From: an uncultured Caryophanales bacterium | GTDB lineage: Bacteria > Bacillota_I > Bacilli_A > RFN20 > CAG-826 | Direction: 5' to 3' | Assembly (NCBI GenBank): GCA_937902735.1 | Contig: CALELS010000014.1 | Span: 1 to 64,000, forward strand | Length of the DNA: 64,000 bases | Shown here: positions 33,259-42,911 of the stretch, piece by piece | Layout of the letters: every line of letters starts with the position of its first letter | Numbering within the stretch: the stretch's first letter is position 1 | Made by a program: the position numbers and the translations under genes | The notes under the pieces: model-generated | Databases searched by the model: none | Told to the model about the DNA's origin: nothing | What the model saw: the letters and a program-made list of their open reading frames with translations, nothing else

Positions 33259-35087
33259 TAATCGACCTCCACCATTTCATAGCCTTCAACAATATCTCCT
33301 TCATGGATATCATTAAAGTTTTCGATTGTAAGACCACATTCAAATCCTTCTTTTACTTCTTTTGCATCATCTTTAAAGCGTTTTAAGGAAGCAAGTCTTC
33401 CTTCGTAGACAATTACACCATTACGAAGTAAACGGACGCTTGAGAAAGCTTTAATTGAGCCACTAGTAACATAACTACCAGCAACAGTTCCAATCTTAGA
33501 AATTTTAATTAAAGATCTAACTTCAGCTTGACCTGTAACTTTTTCGACTTCTTCTTTCTTGAGCATACCTTTCATAGCATCGCTCATTTCATTAAGAAGA
33601 TCGTAGATAATTCTATGTAATCTAATTTCAACTTTTTCTTCTTCGGCTTTTTGAGTTACTAAAGCAGTTGGTCTAACGTTAAAACCATAGATGATTGCAC
33701 CTGATGCACTTGCAAGCATAACATCATTGATGTTAATAGCACCTGCAGAGGCGTGAATTACTTTAATTCTGACTTGTTCATTAGATAGTTTTTCTAAACT
33801 TGCTTTAATAGCTTCCGCACTACCATTGGTATCAGCTTTTAAGATGATTGCAACATCTTGAACTTCTCCTTCTTGGAGTCTATTCATTAAGTTTGATAAT
33901 GAATTAGCGTTGCTTGCAGCTTGTTCTTCTTGCTTCTTAATTAAAGCACGTTTGAAGGCAATATCTTTGGCTTCTTTTTCAGTTGGGAACGCCATAAATT
34001 TATCACCAGCGTTAGGAACCTCACTTAAACCAATAACACTTACTGGAGTGGATGGAGTAGCGACTTTTACTACTTTCTTATGTTCATTAGACATTCTTCT
34101 AATTTTTCCATAAGTTGATCCAACAACAATATAGTCTTGGAAGTTTAAAGTACCATTTTGAATTAAAAGAGTAGCTTTTGGACCCTCACCTTTGTCTAGA
34201 TTTGCTTCGATAACAGTACCAATAGCGTATCTATTTGGGTTAGCTTTAAGTTCTTGCATTTCTGCTACTAAAAGGATTGCTTCAAGAAGTTCTTTAATAC
34301 CAATATTTTTCTTAGCGGAAATATCACAGAAGATATTGCTACCACCATATTCTTCACTAATTATGTCATAAGACATAAGTTCGTTACGAATCTTTTCTGG
34401 ATTAGCGCCATCTTTATCAATTTTATTAACTGCGACAATGATTGGGACATTAGCAGCTTTAGCATGGTCAATAGCTTCTATTGTTTGAGGCATAACACCA
34501 TCATCAGCAGCAACAACTAAGACAACAATATCAGTAAGAGAAGCACCTCTTGATCTCATAGCAGTAAATGCTTCATGTCCTGGAGTGTCTAAGAATGTAA
34601 TTTTTTGACCATTAATTTCTTTTTGATAAGCACCGATAGCTTGGGAAATACCACCGACTTCACTATCGACAAGATGAGAATTACGGATAGCGTCAATTAA
34701 AGTAGTTTTGCCATGGTCAACGTGACCCATAATTGTGACAACTGGTGGACGAGGTAAAAGATCTTCTGGTTTATCAACGATATCAAGTTGTTCGAAATTT
34801 TCAGCAGCAACGATTTTTTCTTTTCTAAAATCGAAACCAAATTCTAAACATACAAGTCCGATAGTTTCATCATCAAGAGTTTGGTTAATTGTAACCATCT
34901 TCTTATTCATGAATAAGAATTTAATGATTTGGGTTGCTTGGATGCCAAGTTGAGTGGCAAGTTCAGAGACAGACATTGGTTCACTATAAACAAATGTACC
35001 ATTATTGATTTTGGCTGTGGCTTCTTTTTTGTTTTGATTTGTCTCAATATTTATTTTACGAGAGTCATTCTTGTTTTGTTTTGCCAT
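33258..35087 (-). CDS. infB: translation initiation factor IF-2
   Basis: 609 residues, a short form with only a small N-terminal region before the conserved IF2_N motif (SVSELATQLGIQATQIIKFL). The GTPase domain has G1 GHVDHGKTT, G3 DTPGHEAF and G4 NKID; domains II, III and C2 follow to the end (EGFECGLTIENFNDIHEGDIVEGY). Fourth gene of the rimP-nusA-rnpM-infB-rbfA operon, beginning 1 base after the rnpM stop. Confidence 0.97.
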   Translation of the reverse strand: MAKQNKNDSRKINIETNQNKKEATAKINNGTFVYSEPMSVSELATQLGIQATQIIKFLFMNKKMVTINQTLDDETIGLVCLEFGFDFRKEKIVAAENFEQLDIVDKPEDLLPRPPVVTIMGHVDHGKTTLIDAIRNSHLVDSEVGGISQAIGAYQKEINGQKITFLDTPGHEAFTAMRSRGASLTDIVVLVVAADDGVMPQTIEAIDHAKAANVPIIVAVNKIDKDGANPEKIRNELMSYDIISEEYGGSNIFCDISAKKNIGIKELLEAILLVAEMQELKANPNRYAIGTVIEANLDKGEGPKATLLIQNGTLNFQDYIVVGSTYGKIRRMSNEHKKVVKVATPSTPVSVIGLSEVPNAGDKFMAFPTEKEAKDIAFKRALIKKQEEQAASNANSLSNLMNRLQEGEVQDVAIILKADTNGSAEAIKASLEKLSNEQVRIKVIHASAGAININDVMLASASGAIIYGFNVRPTALVTQKAEEEKVEIRLHRIIYDLLNEMSDAMKGMLKKEEVEKVTGQAEVRSLIKISKIGTVAGSYVTSGSIKAFSSVRLLRNGVIVYEGRLASLKRFKDDAKEVKEGFECGLTIENFNDIHEGDIVEGYEMVEVD

Positions 35088-35088
35088 A

Positions 35089-35352
35089 TTATCTATCTCC
35101 TTTACATTTCTTTAAAAGTTCATCATAAATGGATGGATCTACTTCAATAGAGAATACTCTTTGAAATATATTTATTCTTTTAGCTTTTTCTATCACTTCT
35201 TTGCTACGTGATAGATATGCTCCTCTTCCATTAAGTTTTTCGTTATCATCAAACAAGACTTTGTTATCTTTAGTTTTTACAACACGAAACAATTCTTCCT
35301 TTGGAAGCATCTTTTTGGTAATTAAACATTTTCTTAATGGAATATTCTTCAT
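35089..35352 (-). CDS. rnpM: RnpM (YlxR) RNA-binding protein
   Basis: 87-residue YlxR family protein with the motif RKCLITKKMLPKEELFRVV and GRGAYLSRSKEVIEKA. The B. subtilis homologue modulates RNase P and nucleoid-related functions. Placed as usual between nusA and infB. Confidence 0.92.
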   Translation of the reverse strand: MKNIPLRKCLITKKMLPKEELFRVVKTKDNKVLFDDNEKLNGRGAYLSRSKEVIEKAKRINIFQRVFSIEVDPSIYDELLKKCKGDR

Positions 35353-35357
35353 ATTAA

Positions 35358-37043
35358 TTATTTATCATCGTCATCGTAGAATTCTTCATATTCATCGTAA
35401 TCGATATCTTCATCGTAATCATCTTCGATGTAGTTTTCTTCATTTTCGAATTCACGAAGTTCTTCTTCGGTATAGATGTCCATCTTTGGAGTAATTTTCT
35501 TTTTTTCTTCAAGAGGTTCGTGAGCAATTTCTTTTTCGGTAATTGTTTTTGGACGTTTACTAGTTTTTTGAGTAGCTTTAAATGCTTCACGTTTCTTTTC
35601 AGATTCTAAAGATTGTTCAAGATCTTCAAGTGTAGTTGTAGTTTTAACTTCTTTATGAGAAAGAGATTCTTGTTTCTTAACTTCTTCTTTAGCTTCAACC
35701 TTAGTCTCTTCGATTGGTTTAACTTCTTCTTTAATCTCTTCTTTAATATCTTCATCTAAGATATTTTGAGGTTTACTCTTTTCAACTCCTGCGAAAACAT
35801 TAACAGTTGGAGCAACTTTAGCATTTTCTTCAACTGGTTTAGCCTCTTCGGCTTCTTGTTGAGCTTTAACATTAGCAAGATAACGGTTATATGTCTCTTG
35901 TTTAACTCTGGCTTCTTCTTCACTCTTGACCTCGTCAACAGTTTTGAATTCGTAGCCAAGTTCTTTATATTCTTCCATATTGGAAGCTTCTTTAATTTCA
36001 ATCTTATAATCAGTTAATTTATTTGCAAGACGGGCATTTGAACCACGACGACCTACTGCAAGGGAGAGTTTTTCATCTTCAACAATTGCAACTGCAGTTT
36101 TGTTTTCTTTATCTACTGAAATTGCAATAACTTGGGCTGGTCTAAGAGCGTCGATAATATATAAAGCAGGATTGACACTATAAAGGATGATATCGACTTT
36201 TTCTTGGTTCTTTTCACCTAAAGAGGAGAGAATATTTTGAATAGCTTTACCACCAACACCAATACATGCACCGATTGGGTCAATGTTTGGATCATTAGTG
36301 TAAACACTAATCTTACTTCTAACTCCAGCTTCACGAGCGATGTTTTTGATAATGACAGAACCGTCATAAATTTCACGGACTTGTTCTTCGAATAAGCGTT
36401 TTAAGAATCCAGCGTCACTACGTGAAAGACGAATCATTGGTCCTTTTTCATTACTTGAGACATCACTAACGAAAAGACGGATTTGACTTCCTGGGAGGAA
36501 TGTTTCATCTCCAATTAAATCTTTTCTTGAAATATATACGGTAGATCTACCAATAATAACTGATGCTCCATGGTCATCACATTTTTCAACAGTACCAGAA
36601 ACCATTTCACCAATTTTATCTTTGTAAGATGTATATAAAACTTGTTTCTCAGCTTCAGCGAGTTTTTGTTTTAAAGCATTTTTAACACTTATTGCAGTGT
36701 AACGTTTAAGTTCTTCAACTGGGACTGAAATAATAAGTTCATCGCCGCTAATTTTGGCGTTTTTGTTATGTTTTTTAATTTCTTTAGCGTTTTCTGGACT
36801 AATTTCGAGATAGTCATCTTCGATTTTGTCATCTTCGACAATTTTTAAGACTCTGACCATGTCGATAGAAGGTGGATCCATATTGATGATGACTCTTACA
36901 TCAGCGTCATTTCCACCACCTAAGTCTTTGACATATGCCTTGATTAAAGCTTCTTTAAGAGCTTCAAGGATGTCTACTTTAGCAATTCCTTTTGTTTCCT
37001 CTAATTGATCTAGAGCAAGCATGAATTCTTTAGCATCAATCAT
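35358..37043 (-). CDS. nusA: transcription factor NusA with long charged C-terminus
   Basis: 561 residues. The first ~345 hold the normal N-terminal, S1 (GTVEKCDDHGASVIIGRSTVYI) and two KH domains (DPIGACIGVGGKAIQNI, LAVGRRGSNARLANKLT). The remaining ~215 residues are Lys/Glu/Thr/Val-rich low complexity ending in an acidic Asp/Tyr tail (DDYDEDIDYDEYEEF). Firmicute NusA usually stops near residue 350-370. Controls pausing, termination and antitermination. GGAG precedes the start, 12 bases after rimP. Confidence 0.96.
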   Translation of the reverse strand: MIDAKEFMLALDQLEETKGIAKVDILEALKEALIKAYVKDLGGGNDADVRVIINMDPPSIDMVRVLKIVEDDKIEDDYLEISPENAKEIKKHNKNAKISGDELIISVPVEELKRYTAISVKNALKQKLAEAEKQVLYTSYKDKIGEMVSGTVEKCDDHGASVIIGRSTVYISRKDLIGDETFLPGSQIRLFVSDVSSNEKGPMIRLSRSDAGFLKRLFEEQVREIYDGSVIIKNIAREAGVRSKISVYTNDPNIDPIGACIGVGGKAIQNILSSLGEKNQEKVDIILYSVNPALYIIDALRPAQVIAISVDKENKTAVAIVEDEKLSLAVGRRGSNARLANKLTDYKIEIKEASNMEEYKELGYEFKTVDEVKSEEEARVKQETYNRYLANVKAQQEAEEAKPVEENAKVAPTVNVFAGVEKSKPQNILDEDIKEEIKEEVKPIEETKVEAKEEVKKQESLSHKEVKTTTTLEDLEQSLESEKKREAFKATQKTSKRPKTITEKEIAHEPLEEKKKITPKMDIYTEEELREFENEENYIEDDYDEDIDYDEYEEFYDDDDK

Positions 37044-37055
37044 ATTTTTTCTCCT

Positions 37056-37514
37056 TTATAGTTTGATTGCAAGTCTTGCTTTATCAATAAATCTTCTTTC
37101 AAGTTTAGCATCGATTTTACGTGCTTTATCTTGATAAGTAAGAATTATTTCTTCTTTAGTTACATCTTTAAGATATCCTTCCATATTGTTCATTCCTTTA
37201 AATGGGTTAGAAAGATGGACACTGATATATTTAGAGATGTATTTTTCGAGATTATCGATAGAGATTGGTTTTTCCACTCCTAAGGTGGTGACATCAAGCA
37301 TGTATCTACCTTTGATTAAATCAAGTTTGTCAACAATAGGAGATACAATATCGTTAACTTTGATGATATCTTCTAAAGAAGTAGGTTCATCTTTATCAAC
37401 GATAATGCGAAGAACGTCATTACCATTATCTTTTAAGAAAGACACTTTTAAATATGAATAACCAAGTTTAGTTATTTCATCTTTTAAAGCTTCAAAGATT
37501 CTTTCTTCTATCAT
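37056..37514 (-). CDS. rimP: ribosome maturation factor RimP
   Basis: 152 residues. Start at 37514 (MIEERIFEALKDEI) chosen because AAGGGAG precedes it; the longer reading from 37544 begins inside a terminator-like hairpin. Family elements LRIIVDKDEPTSLEDIIKVN and LDVTTLGVEKPI are present (the latter replaces the typical SPG(L/I)-(D/E)RPL block). First gene of the nusA operon. Confidence 0.93.
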   Translation of the reverse strand: MIEERIFEALKDEITKLGYSYLKVSFLKDNGNDVLRIIVDKDEPTSLEDIIKVNDIVSPIVDKLDLIKGRYMLDVTTLGVEKPISIDNLEKYISKYISVHLSNPFKGMNNMEGYLKDVTKEEIILTYQDKARKIDAKLERRFIDKARLAIKL

Positions 37515-37527
37515 AATCTCTCCCTTC

Positions 37528-37553
37528 AAAACAAAGAGTGGCATTAGCCACTC
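37528..37553 (-). terminator. attenuator-like hairpin in the rimP-nusA leader
   Basis: Minus strand GAGTGGC-taat-GCCACTC then TTTGTTTT, located about 75 bases after the predicted promoter and 14-39 bases before the rimP start. Upstream in the leader, GCTTAA-gcaa-TTAAGC is another hairpin. The arrangement fits premature termination control of the operon. Confidence 0.7.
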
Positions 37554-37595
37554 CTTAAGATAAGAAGTTGTTGCTTAATTGCTTAAGCATGAATA

Positions 37596-37624
37596 ATGAT
37601 AAACAATTAATATTCTTTTTACAA
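37596..37624 (-). promoter_or_regulatory. promoter of the rimP-nusA operon
   Basis: Minus strand TTGTAA (37624-37619), a 17-base spacer and TATCAT (37601-37596). Transcription would begin near 37589. Confidence 0.7.
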
Positions 37625-37631
37625 TCTTTTT

Positions 37632-37659
37632 TATAAAAAGAAGACCCTGATGGATCTTC
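37632..37659 (-). terminator. terminator of the 206-residue membrane protein gene
   Basis: Minus strand GAAGATCC-atca-GGGTCTTC followed by TTTTTATAAAAAAG, 10 bases after the stop codon. Confidence 0.8.
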
Positions 37660-37668
37660 ATTCTTTAA

Positions 37669-38289
37669 TTATTTTTGTCTTTTTGCAAATTCTGGAAGAT
37701 AGACTTTAACAGATAAAATTGGTGGGAAGATAACAATTGAATAAACCGCTGTTAAGAAATAACCAAGGGCAACTGGAATCCAAAATCCATATGTTCCATG
37801 ATACGGGATAAAGACTGAGGAATCTACTCCATCAACTTTTTGAATATCGCGATGTTCACCCATATAGAACATATTTACAATTGAAAATGCCATCATTACT
37901 AAACATAAAGTGCTGAGCACTAAAGACATAATTCCATACCATTTATGAATTTGGAGTTTATCTTTTTTCATAATATATGGAACTGCGTTATAGATTTGCA
38001 TGATTGCAATAATTAAAGTAACAATTGCGAGAGTGAAGATAACAAATCCAAAAATTTGGTTATCAACTTTTTCTTGTGGGTTAACTACATAATTAACACT
38101 ACCCATGTACATACGATCAATTTGATTGAAGACAAAATACAAAATAGTAAATAATGCAGCAGCTAAACCCCCGCTAGCATATAAAATAGTTAAGAAGCGG
38201 AAATTATGAATTTTCTTTTTAGTAATCTTTTTAGGATTAACATCACCTTCGATAACTTCGCTAATGTTTTTTGTTTCTTCTTTAGCCAT
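37669..38289 (-). CDS. four-helix membrane protein, unknown
   Basis: 206 residues with four hydrophobic segments (about 28-50, 78-102, 120-142, 168-192), a charged N-terminus (KEETKNISEVIEGDVNPKKITKKK) and a short basic C-terminus. No motif recognised. AGGAG lies 7 bases before ATG. Ends at its own terminator. Confidence 0.75.
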   Translation of the reverse strand: MAKEETKNISEVIEGDVNPKKITKKKIHNFRFLTILYASGGLAAALFTILYFVFNQIDRMYMGSVNYVVNPQEKVDNQIFGFVIFTLAIVTLIIAIMQIYNAVPYIMKKDKLQIHKWYGIMSLVLSTLCLVMMAFSIVNMFYMGEHRDIQKVDGVDSSVFIPYHGTYGFWIPVALGYFLTAVYSIVIFPPILSVKVYLPEFAKRQK

Positions 38290-38350
38290 GTTTTATCTCC
38301 TTAAGCATTAATATTATATCAAAGTGATTTAAAGTCTTAAATAATATTAT

Positions 38351-39247
38351 TTATAGAGTGTCAACATCCACCATTTTAGAACGATCAATTTTGTTAACTT
38401 TAACGTCTTTAGAAGTCATCTTAAAATAATCTTGAGAATTAATTTCACATGCAAATTCTTCATTTCCTTCAGTGTTTTTAACTGTTTGAATTAAAAGTAA
38501 TTCGACACTTTTTTCTTCTATGACATATTGAGCAACATATTTGTTGAGACAAAGCTTTTCTGCATCGTAGTTTTCATATGTAACAGTGAACATATTTTCG
38601 TTTTTATAATAATGGAAACAACTGGCGACATCTTCCTTGTAGTTTTCATAGTACTTAATCATATATATTCCTTGATTGGCGTTGTTATCAAGGAAAGGAG
38701 CCAAATCGATGAATGAGAGATAGTAGCTAAAATATGCGCTGAAGTATTTACCATCTTCTTGTTTTTTAGCATCTCTTTCTTCGTATTTGTTTTCATCAAC
38801 ATAGATGACATAAGATTTTTCATCTTCTGCTTGATATTGAGTTTTACTGTATGCATCAGAAATATCACTTTCGATTCTATTGATGTTTGAACTACTATAG
38901 CTACGAGCCATATATCTTTCACTTACAAGATTATCTTGTTCATAATCTCCATAAGTTTGTTGATTTATGAAGGAATGTTCTTCGGCATCATATTTAGTTT
39001 TAGAGACATAATCGTAACTATAATCAAATACATTATGTCTTATAAATTCGTATGATTTTGTTTGATTTTCATTAGTGAAATGATTGAATTTTTCTTTAGC
39101 AGCAGCAACGAATGCTTCTTTAGTTAATTCTTCGCCATAGCCATCTTTTAAATTATGAAAGTTTCTACTTTTTAAAGCGGAACCACCATTACACGATGAA
39201 AGTAAGGCAATTAATGATGAGGCTAAGATAATATAATTTTTCTTCAT
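38351..39247 (-). CDS. lipoprotein, unknown function
   Basis: Start set at 39247 (MKKNYIILASSLIALLSSC), giving 298 residues, because AAGGAG lies 7 bases before it; a longer reading from 39265 would overlap the upstream gene. Signal peptide ends in the lipobox LLSSC at Cys19. The mature part is rich in Tyr, Asp, Asn and Lys with no recognised domain. The ribosome site overlaps the stop region of the next lipoprotein gene upstream, so the two are co-translated. Confidence 0.8.
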   Translation of the reverse strand: MKKNYIILASSLIALLSSCNGGSALKSRNFHNLKDGYGEELTKEAFVAAAKEKFNHFTNENQTKSYEFIRHNVFDYSYDYVSKTKYDAEEHSFINQQTYGDYEQDNLVSERYMARSYSSSNINRIESDISDAYSKTQYQAEDEKSYVIYVDENKYEERDAKKQEDGKYFSAYFSYYLSFIDLAPFLDNNANQGIYMIKYYENYKEDVASCFHYYKNENMFTVTYENYDAEKLCLNKYVAQYVIEEKSVELLLIQTVKNTEGNEEFACEINSQDYFKMTSKDVKVNKIDRSKMVDVDTL

Positions 39248-39251
39248 TGTT

Positions 39252-40271
39252 CTACTCCTTATCAACTAATTTATAGTTTGCTAAATCAATGACATCGATA
39301 GTTAATTCTTCATCATAGATGAAAGAACAAGATTTAAATGAACGAGTAAAGGAATGATATGAATCACCTTTAGCAAAAATTGTTGATTCATCTGGCATGA
39401 AATATTCATTTAAAGCACAGACTGTCATAAGGTAATCTTTTTGGATAGTTGCACTATAATCACGATCAATAAGCATATAATAATTTACGCTCTTAGTGTC
39501 GAGATTAATTTCCATTTGATAGGTTGCTTTATATCTTTCGGTAGCAAGTTCTTCTACCTCTTGTGTTTCGTTATTCACAATTTCTTTGTTATCAAGTGAT
39601 CTTTCGACAACTAAAGTAGCAAGAGCGCTTCTTTCAGTGGTGTCGAAATAATATTTGATATCATCATAGCCATCAACAAATTCATTTAGGCTTGTATCTG
39701 TGATTGAAAATGATGAGGTATAACCATATAGATAATAGAAGAAATCACACATGTTTTGTGCTTCGCTAATGGATTTAGCTTCTGTAACATAGTATTCTTT
39801 TGCAGTTTTATCAATACTCTTAATAGAGTAGGCTTCTTCAACGATATCGGTTTGTAGATTTCTAGCTTCATTATAGATATTTGAATAGACGCGATCATAA
39901 TCGAAATTATATGCGTAATCTCTAGTATATCCACCTTCATAATCAAGGCGCAATTCTTTAAGCATTGCTCGAGTGTTGCTATAGGATGAGAGTTCTGCAA
40001 AAAAGCTTCCTTTCACTCCTCTTGCAGTAAATTCATTTGAGGCAAATTGATAGGATTTACTTTTAATTGCCATTCCATTTGTGTCAACAGAGAAATCATG
40101 GGTTTTATTCCATTCGTCTTTAGAATCGACTAAGTTATAAAAATGTTCGCCAGTTTCATCAATATTTTTATAGTTTTTTGGTTTATCAACCTCTTTAGCT
40201 CCACCAGTTTGGTTACAACCTGCAAGTGCAACTGATAATAACAAAAGGGGTGTTAAATAATGTCTTTTCAT
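39252..40271 (-). CDS. lipoprotein, unknown function
   Basis: 339 residues. Signal peptide with lipobox ALAGC (Cys19). The mature part, like its downstream neighbour, is Tyr/Asp/Ser-rich and has no motif I know; both contain repeated short blocks of the form (Y/F)-x-K-T-x-x-E-Y. The two genes are close and may be diverged paralogues, which I could not test. No terminator separates them. Confidence 0.8.
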   Translation of the reverse strand: MKRHYLTPLLLLSVALAGCNQTGGAKEVDKPKNYKNIDETGEHFYNLVDSKDEWNKTHDFSVDTNGMAIKSKSYQFASNEFTARGVKGSFFAELSSYSNTRAMLKELRLDYEGGYTRDYAYNFDYDRVYSNIYNEARNLQTDIVEEAYSIKSIDKTAKEYYVTEAKSISEAQNMCDFFYYLYGYTSSFSITDTSLNEFVDGYDDIKYYFDTTERSALATLVVERSLDNKEIVNNETQEVEELATERYKATYQMEINLDTKSVNYYMLIDRDYSATIQKDYLMTVCALNEYFMPDESTIFAKGDSYHSFTRSFKSCSFIYDEELTIDVIDLANYKLVDKE

Positions 40272-40322
40272 AATATTCTTCCTTTAATATTTCTAAATAA
40301 AATATTAGCACATCAATATTAA

Positions 40323-40358
40323 ATTACAATAAAAGGAGAAACCATAATGGTCTCTCCT
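40323..40358 (-). terminator. terminator after the 256-residue lipoprotein gene
   Basis: Minus strand AGGAGAGACCA-tta-TGGTTTCTCCT (11 pairs with one G-U) followed by TTTATTG. Confidence 0.8.
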
Positions 40359-40375
40359 ATTGATACACTACTTTT

Positions 40376-41146
40376 TTATTTTAATTCGTAGTCAATTTGA
40401 AGGCGCATGCCAAAGGCATAATCATATGTTTCAACTGGATCAACATCTTCTTGTTTTTGATTTCCTTCAGCTTCTTTTTGCTTATGAGCGGAAGTGACAA
40501 TATAAGAAATTAATGTAACTTCACCAGTTGGACCATATTCTGCTTCTAAGTTATAGCAATATCCAATGTTTGCTTTAACATTTTTACCATTAACAAGAAC
40601 CATTACATCACTTTCTTCATCAGAGAATGAGTAATTAACTTTTAATACTCTATCACCAAAATGATAAGAAATTGTTTCACTTGTTGGATAGTTAGAATAT
40701 GGTTTATTTTCTGAAAGATATTGATAGTCTTCAAGAACTGCTCTTGCATTACAAACAAATTCAGCTTGAAGTATGTTCATTTCTCTTTCGGTTTCTTTAT
40801 TTTCTTCTAATCCTGCAATTAAAGGCATCATAAGAAGAGCGCCACGTTGATTAAGAGTGTTTTGAGTAGTTAGACGATATTGTTCATTAAGTGAAGCTCT
40901 TTTAGCTTCATCTTCAACTTTTTCGATATCTTTTAAGGATTTACCATTTGAATAAAGTCTTTCAAATTTTAAAGTAAGTTTTTTATAACGGTTATTAATG
41001 TTATGTGGATCATGAACATATGCACTATATTCGCCTTCACCATTTACAATTTTTAAAGCTTCACTTGCTTTAAGTGTTTTTTCACTACAAGAGGCCAATG
41101 CAGGAATACATGCTAAAACTAATAATTTTCTAACAACTTTTTTCAT
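40376..41146 (-). CDS. lipoprotein, unknown function
   Basis: 256 residues. Signal peptide with lipobox ALASC (Cys20). The mature region is mixed charged with no recognised domain. Starts directly at the GPH transporter stop (no gap), so the two are co-transcribed and perhaps functionally linked. Terminator downstream. Confidence 0.8.
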   Translation of the reverse strand: MKKVVRKLLVLACIPALASCSEKTLKASEALKIVNGEGEYSAYVHDPHNINNRYKKLTLKFERLYSNGKSLKDIEKVEDEAKRASLNEQYRLTTQNTLNQRGALLMMPLIAGLEENKETEREMNILQAEFVCNARAVLEDYQYLSENKPYSNYPTSETISYHFGDRVLKVNYSFSDEESDVMVLVNGKNVKANIGYCYNLEAEYGPTGEVTLISYIVTSAHKQKEAEGNQKQEDVDPVETYDYAFGMRLQIDYELK

Positions 41147-42832
41147 CTATTTAGCCTCCTTAGCTTCTACTTTAGTTTCTTCTTGTAAAGCTTTACCGTT
41201 ACGAATAGCGAGTTCTTTAACCATTTTAAGTTCATCATCTTCAGTGATTTTAAATCCAAATTGAAGGACTAGCCATGCACCTAACATTAAGACAATGATT
41301 GTACCAATGATGATGACACCAAACATTGTTTTTTGCCATCCTGCGATATGGTTAATTGAATAGGCAATACGTGCTTCTGAAATAGATGAAATAGCAAGTT
41401 TTAATGTATCTGATTTTGCACTACCATCTAAAAGAGCACCATTATTCATTGAATTTGCAATACCTTCCCAGTTAGAAATAGCATTAATTGCAGCATATGT
41501 TCCTGTGGCGAAGAAGGTAATATATTGAAGTCCTCTATTAAGACCGGATGCAACTTTAACATCAAGTGGTCTCCAAGCAAAGCAGATAGATTCTTTTCTT
41601 TCACCAAATTGATATTCGTTATAGTCGATGGATTCTTGGAACATAACCAAAAGACCAAGATAGAAAATACCTGTCGCTCCAAAGAAGAGGAATGCAAAAA
41701 TGTAATAAAGGAACATTGTGCCTCCAAAACACCAGAAGAATGATCCATCAGGAGTGTTATATCCTAAAGGTTTATCCATTCCTGGAAGAGGGAAGGCAAC
41801 AAGGAAGAATGCAGCGTATGAAACTATTGTCACAATTGCTGCAATCATTAAAATCTTTTTCTTTGAAAAACGCTTTGCAAGCATTGGGTAGAATGCTTGA
41901 GCAGCAATTGTTCCAAAGATATATATCATAGATATAACTGTAGCGACTATGCCTCCACCAAAGAAGCCATAACCAAAGATCATATAGAAATAGTTTTGAC
42001 CAATACCAGTTAAGATATAGCTTGAGAAATAATAAAGTAACATGCCGATTGCAGTTACTAATAATTGTTTGTTTTTACCTACAACTCTAAATAAGTCTAG
42101 AATTGAAGACTTTTCACTAACTTCTTCTTGTATCTTGTCTCTTTGTTTTTCTTTACATAAGAAGAATACTAAAAGTTGAGATGCAAGGAATGTTAATGCT
42201 ACTGCACTACCTGTGAATAAATAGATGGTAGTAACTTGAAGTCCTTTAATTGTACCTGTAAGAGCAAACATCATAATGTTGATAACGAATGTACCAATTG
42301 ATGATGCAATAGCGGTTTGTGTTGTTAATGAGGCTCTTTGTTTAGCGTCATTAGTTAATGCTGGAAGCATTGACCAATAACCGATATCGTTCATGGTGAA
42401 GCATGTATCCCAAAGAAGATACATAATAATCATGAAGATAACATATCCCCATCCCCAGTTTTGGAAGAAAGATGGAATGATAAACATTAAAGCGACACAT
42501 AATGAGTTTCCAATAGCTCCAATGGCAATCCACGGACGGAATTTGCCAGCTTTAAAGTGGCACTTTTCAAGGATAAAGCCCATAATTGGGTCATTAATAC
42601 CATCCCATAGAAGCGCAATCATCATCGCAATTGTGATGACTAAATATTGGAGTTGGAAGTCACTTGAGTTTGATGATAAAACACCACTTGTAATAGCGTA
42701 TTGAATTAAAAATGTTCCCACTAAAGCGTAACAGGCATCACGGAAGATACCTGACCATGGAAACAAGATTTTAGTTAATTTTGGAACGCTATCGCCTGTA
42801 AATGTTCTATTTCTTGTTAAAGAATTTGACAT
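41147..42832 (-). CDS. GPH-family sugar:cation symporter (MFS)
   Basis: 561 residues from the preferred ATG at 42832 (MSNSLTRNRTFTGDS), which has GGAGG 10 bases upstream. About 12 membrane helices. The GPH signature WDGINDPIMGFILEKCHFKAGKFRPW-type block near residue 85 (Asp-rich, followed by Arg-Pro-Trp) identifies the glycoside-pentoside-hexuronide family. The substrate is not predictable. The long cytoplasmic loop and Lys/Glu-rich tail end EETKVEAKEAK. Coupled to a lipoprotein gene downstream. Confidence 0.88.
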   Translation of the reverse strand: MSNSLTRNRTFTGDSVPKLTKILFPWSGIFRDACYALVGTFLIQYAITSGVLSSNSSDFQLQYLVITIAMMIALLWDGINDPIMGFILEKCHFKAGKFRPWIAIGAIGNSLCVALMFIIPSFFQNWGWGYVIFMIIMYLLWDTCFTMNDIGYWSMLPALTNDAKQRASLTTQTAIASSIGTFVINIMMFALTGTIKGLQVTTIYLFTGSAVALTFLASQLLVFFLCKEKQRDKIQEEVSEKSSILDLFRVVGKNKQLLVTAIGMLLYYFSSYILTGIGQNYFYMIFGYGFFGGGIVATVISMIYIFGTIAAQAFYPMLAKRFSKKKILMIAAIVTIVSYAAFFLVAFPLPGMDKPLGYNTPDGSFFWCFGGTMFLYYIFAFLFFGATGIFYLGLLVMFQESIDYNEYQFGERKESICFAWRPLDVKVASGLNRGLQYITFFATGTYAAINAISNWEGIANSMNNGALLDGSAKSDTLKLAISSISEARIAYSINHIAGWQKTMFGVIIIGTIIVLMLGAWLVLQFGFKITEDDELKMVKELAIRNGKALQEETKVEAKEAK

Positions 42833-42911
42833 ATAGACGTGTCCTCCATAAAGATACGTTAATCTTAACAATTATGAAGGTGTATTTATATTAAATATAA
42901 AGTTATAGATA

